64,000 nucleotides of DNA, taken from the NCBI RefSeq assembly GCF_012641475.1, contig NZ_JABAIL010000009.1, positions 62,001 through 126,000 of the forward strand. Reading direction: 5' to 3'. Made by a program: the position numbers and the translations under genes. Positions 56,846-64,000 of the stretch are shown here, piece by piece. The notes under the pieces were generated by a model that did no database searches, was not told the DNA's origin, and worked only from the letters and a program-made list of their open reading frames with translations. This stretch comes from Flammeovirga agarivorans (GTDB lineage Bacteria; Bacteroidota; Bacteroidia; Cytophagales; Flammeovirgaceae). Positions within the stretch are counted from its first letter, which is position 1; every line of letters begins with the position of its first letter.

Positions 56846-57877
56846 TTAATTTTCGTTCTGCTTTTTTAATATTTTGACAATGCGGTTAATAATGATCTCG
56901 GATAGATTCCATTCATAACCATTAAAATCTGTTGTATTGATAAACTGTATCACAACAGCATCAATATCTTTATGGTATTCAGCTAAACTTTGATAGCCAA
57001 TGACTAACCCGCCATGATTATATTCATATGGGTAAATTTCTTGCTCACCTTCTTCGAAAACAGAACCATCATTCAGTGCTCTTAAAAAAGTACCCACGTC
57101 TTTTGCTGTAGCTAGCATACCATAGTCATTGGCTTTAAAGTCCTCCTCGTATCCGACATAATATCCGCTCATCACATCTTCTAAATCTACCTCGCGAATG
57201 GAGAAATAAGTATCCTTTAAACCTAGTGGTAATAATATCTTCTCTTTAATGTATTGTTGATGACTATATCCCAATTTTTTATCCATCAATTGGCGTAACA
57301 ATAAATAGTTTGTATTGGAATACTCATAACCTTGATCTGGAGCAAAACTAGCGGGTAAATCAAGGGCAAAATCGAGAGCTCTTTTTCCATTTTCTTGTTC
57401 ATCTTCCCAATAGGCAGGGTTATCTGTAAAATTGGGAATTCCTGAACGGTGTTGGATCATCATCTTTAAAGAAATCTGTTTAGCATTTTCGATTCTACCT
57501 ACAAGTTCTGGGAAGTTATCCGCTAATGTTTCATCCAACGATAGGCGATTTTCTTTTACCATCTTGGTGATAGCAACAGCAGCATATAATTTACTGATAC
57601 TTGCAATTTTGAACAATGAGCTAGGATCAGCAGGGATTTTATTTTCTCTATTTTTCCACCCACCAGTATAAAACGCAGGAGGGTGACCCGCCTTATCAAC
57701 ATAAACAATCATACCATCGAACCCGTAACTTATTGCTTCATTTACTTGTTCTTGAATCGTATTTGGAAGTGGTACGATCAAAGCCCTTACTAAAATCCAA
57801 GGGACATAGAATAATGAAATTGCAGTACTAACAAGTAGTATGATTCTAAAGAGCTGTTTTGCTTTTTTCTTTTGCAT
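56846..57877 (-). CDS. Membrane-anchored serine hydrolase of the beta-lactamase (class C/AmpC-like) fold
   Basis: 343 residues. An N-terminal membrane segment (LFRIILLVSTAISLFYVPW) anchors or exports it. The active-site SxxK is in KIASISKLYAAVAI, the YxN motif in YEYSNTNYLLLRQLMDKKLG, and the third motif is replaced by NHGGLVIGY. Class C-like serine hydrolases include D-Ala-D-Ala carboxypeptidases, esterases and a few real beta-lactamases. Resistance cannot be concluded from sequence; most environmental members are peptidases or esterases. Confidence 0.88.
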   Translation of the reverse strand: MQKKKAKQLFRIILLVSTAISLFYVPWILVRALIVPLPNTIQEQVNEAISYGFDGMIVYVDKAGHPPAFYTGGWKNRENKIPADPSSLFKIASISKLYAAVAITKMVKENRLSLDETLADNFPELVGRIENAKQISLKMMIQHRSGIPNFTDNPAYWEDEQENGKRALDFALDLPASFAPDQGYEYSNTNYLLLRQLMDKKLGYSHQQYIKEKILLPLGLKDTYFSIREVDLEDVMSGYYVGYEEDFKANDYGMLATAKDVGTFLRALNDGSVFEEGEQEIYPYEYNHGGLVIGYQSLAEYHKDIDAVVIQFINTTDFNGYEWNLSEIIINRIVKILKKQNEN

Positions 57878-58019
57878 TTCGGATGAAGTCTATTTGAGTT
57901 ATGGTAGCAGAGAAACTATAAAGTCTAAGGTAATAATTTTAAAATGGATCTTTCGATATATTTAAAATTACTACACTGAAATACTAACACAAATGATGAA
58001 TCTAAAAATGCTTCACAAA

Positions 58020-59252
58020 TTATTGACTTATCTCTAATGACTTTTTCTTGTAATTAATAAGCTGTATAGCTGCATTTCTACCCGATTCCATGGCAGCATT
58101 TAATGAACCGTTCAATAGAGAATCACCTGCAATAAATATATTCTCAGATAACCTGTTTTCTTTTTCAGTGACTGTCATTTTTAAGTTTTTACGATCTGGA
58201 AGAGCTTTATTTATTCTGTAATGCTTTATATATTTTATAGTAGATGCTCCAGTATAATGTTTCACTTCTCTTGTTACATGATCAATAATTTCTTGATCTG
58301 TGTGATTCTGAATTTCTAATGAAGTAACGGAAAGAATAGTCTTATTTGTACTATGATCTCGGTAGGCATATAAATTATTGGCAAATTTTTCAGTGTCGGC
58401 AATTAAAGCAATGGTTTCCTGAGGGATATTAGTTTGATCTACTTCAAAGTATATGCACATACAAGATTTCCACTTTACTTCTTCTTGATTAATCAGAGAA
58501 GGAGTGTTGCTAGCAATAATTACACCTTGATGTGATTTCTTCTCACCAGATCCAAGTGTAATAAAATCATTTGTCATTTCAGTCACTTCTGTATTATAAA
58601 CGAACTCGGTATGTTTCAATTTACCTTTCAGTTGTTTACTTATCTCTCCAATACCTAGTTGAGGTATAGTTGCATGACCTTCTCCAAACATTTTGTATAC
58701 AAACTCAAACATTCTACTTGAGGTATTTAAATCAGGCTCTAAAAATATTCCGCTAAAGAAAGGTTTAAAGAATCGATTGATAATTTTTGTAGAAAAGCCA
58801 AAATCAACAAGGTAATCATAAGTTGTCTTTTCATTAGAACTAAAGATATCTTTCAATGATTTATTCTTTAAACTCAGGTTGAGTTGTAGAATTTTCAGTT
58901 TGTCATAAATAGATCCAATATCAGACAATAAAGTAGGGAAAAGTATATTCCAATTTCTTAGTGGGTCACCAATACGATAAGCTTGACCATTGGAATATAT
59001 CAGAGCTCCAGATGCTAGTTTTCTTAAGTTCAGTTTTTCCATATCCAAATACTTCTGTGCGAGAGGATAGGCACTAAGTAATACCTGAAAGCCGACGTCT
59101 AACACAAAACCATTTTCCTGGAGAGTTTTCACTCTTCCTCCAACTTCAGAGGATTTTTCAATAACTATGGGGTGGTAGCCATATTGTTCTAGTTCATATG
59201 CTGCAATTAGACCACTAACCCCCGCTCCGATGATGTAAACCTTATCTTCCAT
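58020..59252 (-). CDS. FAD-dependent amine oxidase/protoporphyrinogen oxidase-like protein
   Basis: 410 residues, cytoplasmic. The dinucleotide-binding motif VYIIGAGVSGLIAAYELEQY opens the protein, then EKSSEVGGRVKTL (GGR motif). The C-terminal FAD element reads ENIFIAGDSLLNGSLNAAME followed by SGRNAA. The family covers amine oxidases, phytoene desaturases and protoporphyrinogen oxidase; the substrate is not evident. It is divergent from the SLOG gene, single-gene unit. Confidence 0.88.
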   Translation of the reverse strand: MEDKVYIIGAGVSGLIAAYELEQYGYHPIVIEKSSEVGGRVKTLQENGFVLDVGFQVLLSAYPLAQKYLDMEKLNLRKLASGALIYSNGQAYRIGDPLRNWNILFPTLLSDIGSIYDKLKILQLNLSLKNKSLKDIFSSNEKTTYDYLVDFGFSTKIINRFFKPFFSGIFLEPDLNTSSRMFEFVYKMFGEGHATIPQLGIGEISKQLKGKLKHTEFVYNTEVTEMTNDFITLGSGEKKSHQGVIIASNTPSLINQEEVKWKSCMCIYFEVDQTNIPQETIALIADTEKFANNLYAYRDHSTNKTILSVTSLEIQNHTDQEIIDHVTREVKHYTGASTIKYIKHYRINKALPDRKNLKMTVTEKENRLSENIFIAGDSLLNGSLNAAMESGRNAAIQLINYKKKSLEISQ

Positions 59253-59620
59253 TAATTTCCTATAGTATATTAATCAATTCAATGCTTAAATTTGATCAAA
59301 TAAATGATCCTACACTGATAAACAGTTTACCTCTTATTTTGTTATTTTCAGGACTACATAATAAAAGATTTAAAAAAATAAAACGCTTGACAACAAAACA
59401 TAATCCGCATTAAAAGGCAGAGCTTAGCCTATTGGTTAATTCCCTTCAATAGCTTTACAAGAAAATGGTCTTTAAAATCAAACCTTCTCTTACCAAGCTA
59501 TCTCTTTCTTTCGGCTAGCTTGTTCTTCAACCCATCGCAAAATCCAAAAACTCATTTTTCAATTCTATTTCTTTCTGACAGCTTTTAGGGTGTTTTATCT
59601 AAATACTAAAAACAAGAAAA
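59253..59620. other. Divergent intergenic region, 368 bp
   Basis: Spacer between the amine oxidase gene (minus) and the SLOG gene (plus). The right half (about 59440-59600) is pyrimidine-rich on the plus strand. No tRNA-like fold, repeat or frame was recognised. Confidence 0.4.
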
Positions 59621-60061
59621 ATGAATCATAGAATTATGGATATCATAAATTTTAAGAACAAGCTGATAATTGCTGGTACAAGATACTTCCAAAACCATAC
59701 AATGATGGATAGTTTCACTAAGGAGTTTATTGAGTCTAACAACTTGCACCAATTTAATACGCAGTTGGTGTCTGGTGGTGGCAGAGGTGCGGATGAACTA
59801 GGAGAGGAGTTTGCAATTAGAAATGGTTTTAAGCTAAAGAAGTTTCTACCGGATTGGTCTCAGGGAAAAAAGGCGGGTCCTTTAAGAAATAAGCAGATGG
59901 CAGAATATGCCACTCATTTGATTTGCTTTTGGGATGGTGAAAGTCCAGGCTCAAAAAGTATGATTCAGTTGGCAAGAAGATACGGTTTGAAGTATCGGGT
60001 GGTAGATTATAAGCGGAATCGTATTGTTGAGGAAAATGCCGGTCTGCTGTTTAGGAAATAG
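59621..60061 (+). CDS. SLOG-domain protein (DUF2493/YspA type)
   Basis: 146 residues. It reads KLIIAGTRYFQNH (family: GSRxxxD), LVSGGGRGADELGEEFAIRN (the GGxxGAD nucleotide-binding loop), then the basic loop LPDWSQGKKAGPLRNKQMAE and HLICFWDGESPGSKSMIQLA. This is the DUF2493 branch of the SLOG superfamily, thought to bind nucleotides or NAD derivatives. A start at M6 (59636) is possible. It lies directly before the structured segment and CRISPR array, convergent with the cas genes. SLOG proteins often act as nucleotide sensors or effectors in conflict systems; any link to the CRISPR locus here is inference. Confidence 0.85.
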   Translation: MNHRIMDIINFKNKLIIAGTRYFQNHTMMDSFTKEFIESNNLHQFNTQLVSGGGRGADELGEEFAIRNGFKLKKFLPDWSQGKKAGPLRNKQMAEYATHLICFWDGESPGSKSMIQLARRYGLKYRVVDYKRNRIVEENAGLLFRK

Positions 60062-60120
60062 GTTATGATGATCAGTAGTTTTAGAGTTTATCTTCTTTGG
60101 GAGGTAGACTCTTTTTTGAT

Positions 60121-60219
60121 ACTGTCGGCAGTCCTATTGCAGATATAAGGAATTATATCTGCAATCAAATTCACCTGTTCATACATTGAAATGTATAAAC
60201 AATTTCATGTGGCGACAGT
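60121..60219. other. Structured intergenic segment
   Basis: ACTGTCG (60121-60127) pairs with CGACAGT (60213-60219) and encloses two hairpins: a perfect 13-bp stem ATTGCAGATATAA / TTATATCTGCAAT with a GGAA loop (60136-60165), and ATACAT / ATGTAT with a TGAA loop (60181-60196). The arrangement looks like a three-way junction RNA or a small palindromic mobile-type element. It lies between the SLOG gene and the small reading frame. Confidence 0.5.
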
Positions 60220-60225
60220 GATAAA

Positions 60226-60306
60226 ATGAAGAGAGCTTTGTTTCTTGCCTTGGTGTTGGTGCCCTTTATATTAGCTTACATTTATGTAAATAAAAAATTA
60301 GTTTAG
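60226..60306 (+). CDS. Possible 26-residue single-helix membrane peptide
   Basis: ATG at 60226, stop TAG at 60304-60306. The product is MKRALFLALVLVPFILAYI followed by YVNKKLV: a positively charged start, one membrane-spanning hydrophobic stretch and a basic end. The upstream sequence is A-rich (GATAAAATG), as at many starts in this genome. It is too short to prove by composition. It sits between the structured segment and the trailer end of the CRISPR array. Confidence 0.35.
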   Translation: MKRALFLALVLVPFILAYIYVNKKLV

Positions 60307-60348
60307 TACAAACCTAGTAAGGTCTTTATTTGAATAGGTGTTATACAC

Positions 60349-61035
60349 ATTTCAATTCCATATAGTTCAGTGCAAAACTTCATTGATAGAATTGGAGTAT
60401 CTACTTTACACTTATTTCAATTCAATATAGTTCAGAGCAAAACTGCAGCTTCTGCCATAGAACAAATGAAGTCACGGAAATTTCAATTCAATATAGTTCA
60501 GAGCAAAACATGGACATCTCCTTCCTTTCTGTATCGCCATGCGTTATTTCAATTCAATATAGTTCAGAGCAAAACTAAGCAATATTCACGGCCCATTCTG
60601 TGTTTTGTCTATTTCAATTCAATATAGTTCAGAGCAAAACTTCATTTCAAGCATCGATTGAACGCGTGGCACGACAATTTCAATTCAATATAGTTCAGAG
60701 CAAAACAGTAATTGTCTTACACGTAAAGATCTGTGAATAATATTTCAATTCAATATAGTTCAGAGCAAAACAGCTAGGATTCCTTCCTGGAGATATCAAA
60801 GAGAAAAATTTCAATTCAATATAGTTCAGAGCAAAACCCTTGGGCAGCAAATAACCACAAAGCAACTTACTAATTTCAATTCAATATAGTTCAGAGCAAA
60901 ACTTTCATTAAGAAAGTAAAGATCGTAAGACAAGGTGTATTTCAATTCAATATAGTTCAGAGCAAAACAATCAGTAGCACTACTCCAATCTACTCTTACA
61001 GTGAAATTTCAATTCAATATAGTTCAGAGCAAAAC
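60349..61035 (-). CRISPR. CRISPR array: 11 repeats of 30 bp, 10 spacers of 35-37 bp
   Basis: Repeats (plus strand) start ATTTCAATTCAATATAG and end TTCAGAGCAAAAC. They begin at 60349, 60414, 60480, 60546, 60611, 60677, 60742, 60808, 60873, 60939 and 61006. Ten are identical; the leftmost has two changes. Read on the minus strand, the repeat ends ATTGAAAT, close to the ATTGAAAC handle of type I-B-like systems. The degenerate repeat at the left and the leader-like sequence at the right next to cas2 show that the array is transcribed leftward, in line with the cas genes. Several spacers are visibly richer in G+C than the host sequence. Confidence 0.98.
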
Positions 61036-61243
61036 CCCCGTAAAAAAGTCTCAAAATTTTCGTAAATATAGCCCAAAAGGCATAAAAACTTGATGAATTT
61101 TACATCTAAAGTCGTCGACCTTTATTAATAAGATTTACCTCCGTTTACGACGACTAGTTTAAATTGTTGAAAATTAGATATTTATACATGTCAGTATTGA
61201 GTTTGTCAAGTTACACTGAAAATTTTAATTTCCTCGACGACTA
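61036..61243 (-). promoter_or_regulatory. CRISPR leader
   Basis: About 200 bp of AT-rich sequence between the last perfect repeat and the cas2 stop codon. The octamer CGACGACT occurs at 61148 and 61235 on the plus strand and once inverted (AGTCGTCG, 61110-61117). The first inverted pair can form an 8-bp stem with a 30-nt loop. The rightmost copy overlaps the cas2 stop codon. These repeats may be adaptation-complex or promoter elements. Confidence 0.7.
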
Positions 61244-61501
61244 AAGGAAGTTATTTATGGATGATTTTTCTTGTCCTATGATTTCTTTGTTTAGCCATTT
61301 TTTACTTTTGTTATTGAAGATAATTAATGAGTCACCTTCTTGCATAATCTCATTTGCATCTGCCTTTAAGTTTTCTAATTGAATGTTTGTAAGCTCACCT
61401 TCAAATACTGAGTTTTGAATCCAATTGAGATATTTTCGACACAATTTAAGCATTTTTCCACCTCGCTTTGTATTGATATCATATACTAAAATTATATACA
61501 T
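61241..61501 (-). CDS. cas2: CRISPR-associated Cas2
   Basis: 86 residues with the ferredoxin-like Cas2 fold. The first strand MYIILVYDINTKRGGKML carries the conserved Asp of the family, followed by the R(K)YL...QNSVFEGEL motif that marks Cas2. It joins Cas1 to form the spacer-integration complex. It is the last gene of cas4-cas1-cas2 (30-bp gap after cas1) and is directly followed by the leader. Confidence 0.96.
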   Translation of the reverse strand: MYIILVYDINTKRGGKMLKLCRKYLNWIQNSVFEGELTNIQLENLKADANEIMQEGDSLIIFNNKSKKWLNKEIIGQEKSSINNFL

Positions 61502-61531
61502 ACTATTTCTATTTTACTAATGTTTTCCTAC

Positions 61532-62536
61532 TTACCACCATGTTTTAAAACCTTGATACTGTTCGATGCTCATTAGGTGTTTGGAGAGTTTGTAACATTC
61601 CAGTTTTATGAGGTGCTTATAGCTTACATGCCGTCCAAGTTTTCTATGTTTGATAGTATCTGTGAGTTTATCATCCCATGCTTTCATCACAATTTTCCGA
61701 CCTGATTCTTTGAGTAGGCAAGCATTTACTTCATTCCTAAAATGTTTTACCTGAATGTGTTTTTTGTTGACCAATGAGAATATTAATCTATCTACAAGAA
61801 TAGGTTTGAATATCTCTGCTACGTCTAACGCGAGGGAATACCTTCTGACACCTGGTTCATGTAGAAAACTGATTGTAGGGTCTAGTTGTGTGTGATAAAG
61901 CATATCTAGACAGGCTGTGTAACAGATCATATTACAAAAACTGATTAAAGCATTAATTGGATCTGTTGGAGGTTGTCTTTCTCTTCCGTTAAAGGGAAAT
62001 GTAGGTATAATTTTATTGAAAGCTGAATAATAGACTTGTCTGATATTGCCTTCAATTCCCATTAGCTCATCTACTTTAGTAGTGTGATTGATTTGTTTTA
62101 TCAGTTCCTCAATAATGAGAATCTCTTCTGCGGTATTTTTATTTCTGTTCTGATAGTATTTCAAATTCTTAAGCATGTTGAATGCTCCAACGTTGATAAA
62201 CTCTTGGGCTAAGGTGATTCTTTTCATAGGATCACTATAGTGGAGACTTTGCTGTACATGTAACTGCCCTGCTTGTAGATACTCTTTAGGGTAAAAGGAA
62301 CCGGTGTAATGTTCGTAATAATCAAAAAAATGAACTCCTATTCCGTTTTTACCGAGGAAGTTATAAAGTGCAGAGTTGGCATCAAGGCTTCCAAACACAT
62401 ATAAATTAGCAACTTGCTCAATGGGTAAATATCTTGCTTGTCCTTCGTTTACATTTTCATCTACAGGTACAAATTTCAAGGTATTGTCTTTTCGGCTAAG
62501 TCTACCAGGATTAAATAAGTAAAATGATTTTTTCAT
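61532..62536 (-). CDS. cas1: CRISPR-associated Cas1 (type I-B-like)
   Basis: The start at 62536 gives 334 residues (MKKSFYLFNPGRLSRKDNTL). The start at 62569 would overlap cas4 and add 11 residues. The active-site residues are in place: Glu in LMGIEGNIRQVYY, His in SFLHEPGVRRYSLALD and the Asp of ALDVAEIFKP. The N-terminal beta domain has PIEQVANLYVFG. With Cas2 it inserts new spacers at the leader end. Form and length suit the Cas1 of subtype I-B. It starts 7 bp after the cas4 stop. Confidence 0.97.
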   Translation of the reverse strand: MKKSFYLFNPGRLSRKDNTLKFVPVDENVNEGQARYLPIEQVANLYVFGSLDANSALYNFLGKNGIGVHFFDYYEHYTGSFYPKEYLQAGQLHVQQSLHYSDPMKRITLAQEFINVGAFNMLKNLKYYQNRNKNTAEEILIIEELIKQINHTTKVDELMGIEGNIRQVYYSAFNKIIPTFPFNGRERQPPTDPINALISFCNMICYTACLDMLYHTQLDPTISFLHEPGVRRYSLALDVAEIFKPILVDRLIFSLVNKKHIQVKHFRNEVNACLLKESGRKIVMKAWDDKLTDTIKHRKLGRHVSYKHLIKLECYKLSKHLMSIEQYQGFKTWW

Positions 62537-62543
62537 AATATTG

Positions 62544-63047
62544 CTATTCTCCGCTCCAGCAAAAGTCAAAATAGGAACACTTTTTACATTTACTTATTTG
62601 TAGTCTGTCGGGACAAGTACCTTTGATTATTGTATCTGCTTGGTTAATCCAACTTTCAACAAGGTCTTGATCTTCCTCTGTATCCCAATCTACTGTTTTT
62701 GTGATTCTCAATTTAGGATATTCGATAATTGCGGTAGGTTCCGCTATTCCGATCTTATGTAATAGATATAAGTAATATTTTACTTGAGCATTGTGAGCGA
62801 ATGATTTTTTATTCGATTTTTTGATTTCATGAATTGTATTTGATTTCGGATCAAAAAAGTCAATTTTTGCTATTCCTAAATCTAATTCCTGCCATTTTAG
62901 TGCTCTTTGTGGGTAGGTCGTTTCTCCAATCAATTTACCTTCAGCAACAAGCTCAGAGGTACTTTCCATTCTTAAATGATGAGCGTGCAACCAAAGTTTT
63001 CTGTGACATAGGTGAAGGTAAGAAACGATAGTTGGTGTTATGGTCAT
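62544..63047 (-). CDS. cas4: CRISPR-associated Cas4 nuclease
   Basis: 167 residues. A RecB-type nuclease core, with KIDFFDPKSNTIHEIKKSNK giving the D...ExK metal site, framed by four Cys for an iron-sulfur cluster: one in YLHLCHRKLWLHAHHL and three in SKCKKCSYFDFCWSGE. Cas4 trims prespacers and picks those next to a PAM for Cas1-Cas2. It is 14 bp downstream of a strong hairpin that separates it from cas7. Confidence 0.95.
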   Translation of the reverse strand: MTITPTIVSYLHLCHRKLWLHAHHLRMESTSELVAEGKLIGETTYPQRALKWQELDLGIAKIDFFDPKSNTIHEIKKSNKKSFAHNAQVKYYLYLLHKIGIAEPTAIIEYPKLRITKTVDWDTEEDQDLVESWINQADTIIKGTCPDRLQISKCKKCSYFDFCWSGE

Positions 63048-63063
63048 TGTATTGACATGAGGA

Positions 63064-63101
63064 AAAGAGGTCTCTTAATTTTTCAACTAAGAGACCTCTT
63101 T
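63064..63101 (-). terminator. Hairpin between cas7 and cas4
   Basis: Perfect 14-bp stem AAAGAGGTCTCTTA / TAAGAGACCTCTTT with a 10-nt loop, 4 nt after the cas7 stop. On the minus strand the stem ends in a TTTT run. It begins the 58-bp gap before cas4, so adaptation genes depend on read-through or on a second promoter. Confidence 0.85.
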
Positions 63102-63105
63102 AGGG

Positions 63106-64000
63106 TTAAAGAGTGACTTTCTCTTGTGCTGGATTGTGCTTTGATAATAGCTCAATTATTTTTGATCTAGCATCATTGATAGCCGTTGGAGAAGCATTAA
63201 AACTATTGGAATAAGCAGCTGCAGACTCTGTAATAAATGCATCATCACTTAAAACTAATTGAGCGTGCTCTTCTTGGTCAAGTTCGGCTCTGATTGCTCC
63301 TGATACTTCATGTACGTTTGTGGATGTTGCAACCGCCAATATTTCCATCATAGAGAAGTTACGAGATTGATTGGAAGTAATTCTCCAGTTCAAAATACCA
63401 TCTACAATATGAGGAATAAGCATTTCTCTTTTCTCTTTTGGAAGAATCAGCTGATCGTCTTTCTGCTCCCAACCTTGCTCTAGAAGTTTGTCTTTCACTT
63501 CTTCTGTAAGTTCTGAGTCAATTTTAGAAAACTTTACGCTGAAAAGACGGTTGAGATCTATAGCTACATCAAATATAAAAATACCTGTTGCAGATCTCTG
63601 CTCTTGAAGAAACTTAGTAGTGAAAGATCTTGAAGAAAATTCTTCTAATAACTGATCAACTGCTTCTTCATCCAAGATATTATCTCCTTCTTTGAATACC
63701 ACTACATTGTTGTTTCTATCTCTTCTATCGAACGTCCCTGTTGTTTCGTTTACTCCTGCTAAAAGAGGGTGAATAGGTCTCATAGCAGAAATGGATAGGG
63801 GAGACCTTCTTTTGATATTTGAAGATTTATTGATATTCATCCAACCACCAAGTAATTGATCAACATAAGTTGGATCACATGGTGTAGAAACTGCACCTTC
63901 TGATACTTCAGTTTTACCTTTCTTCTTGGAAACGATATTTTCAAAAGTGGTAGGAGCAAGCTGAAAATTTCCGGAGTTGGCTATTTCTTCGATGATACAA
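63106..64000 (-). CDS. cas7: CRISPR-associated Cas7 (DevR/Cst2-like), N-terminus cut by window edge
   Basis: The frame runs open from the right edge to the stop at 63106 (297 codons in the window). An internal ATG at 63840 is not the start, because the same frame continues upstream without a stop (ending DPTYVDQLLGGW before that Met). Family marks: LLGGWMNINK followed by RRSPLSISAMRPIHPLLAG, where DevR/Cst2 proteins have FGYM...RRSPLxxSxxxxxHP, and TGIFIFDVAIDLNRLFSVKF, the conserved strand of the RRM core. Cas7 forms the crRNA-binding backbone of Cascade. The missing first part, cas5, cas8 and cas3 are expected further right. The subtype is inferred from repeat and Cas7 features. Confidence 0.78.
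   Translation of the reverse strand, partial: CIIEEIANSGNFQLAPTTFENIVSKKKGKTEVSEGAVSTPCDPTYVDQLLGGWMNINKSSNIKRRSPLSISAMRPIHPLLAGVNETTGTFDRRDRNNNVVVFKEGDNILDEEAVDQLLEEFSSRSFTTKFLQEQRSATGIFIFDVAIDLNRLFSVKFSKIDSELTEEVKDKLLEQGWEQKDDQLILPKEKREMLIPHIVDGILNWRITSNQSRNFSMMEILAVATSTNVHEVSGAIRAELDQEEHAQLVLSDDAFITESAAAYSNSFNASPTAINDARSKIIELLSKHNPAQEKVTL

Noticed and set aside
56846-57877. Beta-lactam resistance gene
   Set aside because: The fold is that of class C-like serine hydrolases, but the third motif is HGG rather than KTG and such proteins are mostly peptidases or esterases.
59253-59620. tRNA or small RNA gene before the SLOG gene
   Set aside because: I searched for a T-loop GTTC-A-A and matching acceptor arms and found none; the stretch shows no foldable cloverleaf.
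60370-60627. Open frame of 85 codons running through CRISPR repeats
   Set aside because: It is made of repeat and spacer sequence in the array, with the same peptide recurring each repeat; it is not a gene.
63106-63840. Complete 244-residue gene starting at the ATG at 63840
   Set aside because: The frame continues upstream to the window edge without a stop and carries the conserved part of Cas7, so the ATG is internal and the gene is partial.

Overview
The window is AT-rich (about one third G+C by eye) and dense with genes that lack Shine-Dalgarno sequences. It carries many signal-peptide proteins ending in outer-membrane beta-barrel strands, TonB-dependent receptors with CarboxypepD_reg-like N-termini, Bacteroidota-style TAnnTTTG promoter boxes and frequent AraC and LacI regulators. 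This points to a free-living, probably marine, member of the Bacteroidota. A Cytophagales relative such as Flammeovirga would fit, but that is an inference and not a sequence match.

Layout. 1-2.4 kb: an Omp85-type barrel cut by the left edge and a second outer-membrane protein. 2.7-8.2 kb: an AraC regulator, then a leftward operon for an N-acyl-D-amino-acid deacylase-like enzyme, a second amidohydrolase and an OprB-like porin. 8.3-16.7 kb: a GreA-like factor, a DHFR/RibD-fold reductase, lipoproteins, a QmcA/NfeD membrane pair and an M19-like peptidase. 16.8-17.1 kb: a decayed transposase. 17.1-23.1 kb: a complete Leloir operon galK-galT-galE-galM with a divergent LacI/GalR-type regulator and an 18-bp palindromic operator between them. 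23.3-28.7 kb: four paralogous AraC-type regulators, three in direct tandem, with a ketopantoate reductase-like gene inserted before the fourth. 28.7-39.3 kb: an LpxR-like outer-membrane protein, a repeat-rich secreted protein, proA-proB, a paralogue of the 1.3-kb outer-membrane protein, unknown proteins and an M1 metallopeptidase. 39.5-54.5 kb: a TonB receptor divergent from a second LacI regulator, small secreted proteins, a NADAR protein, katG, an SDR-AraC pair and a second TonB-type receptor. 54.6-54.7 kb: a compact three-hairpin element without a coding frame. 54.8-59.3 kb: secreted esterases, a beta-lactamase-fold hydrolase and an FAD amine oxidase. 59.6-64 kb: a SLOG (DUF2493) gene, a structured intergenic segment with a 26-codon membrane-peptide frame, a CRISPR array of 11 repeats and 10 spacers, its leader, then cas2, cas1, cas4 and the 3-prime part of a cas7, all transcribed leftward.

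How the parts work together. The gal genes convert galactose to UDP-sugars and glucose-1-phosphate under a local repressor. The 3.7-8.2 kb operon looks like periplasmic or outer-membrane processing of D-amino-acid or proline-containing peptides plus a porin. The CRISPR locus is a type I system, I-B-like by repeat and Cas7. Its effector genes lie mostly beyond the right edge, and a strong hairpin separates the effector gene cas7 from the adaptation genes.

The parts least explained by known families are the AraC paralogue cluster with a shared sensor domain, the three-hairpin element at 54645-54735, and the SLOG gene/structured segment/small membrane peptide beside the trailer end of the CRISPR array. 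No tRNA or rRNA gene was recognised. Functional calls rest on motif recognition by eye, without database searches.
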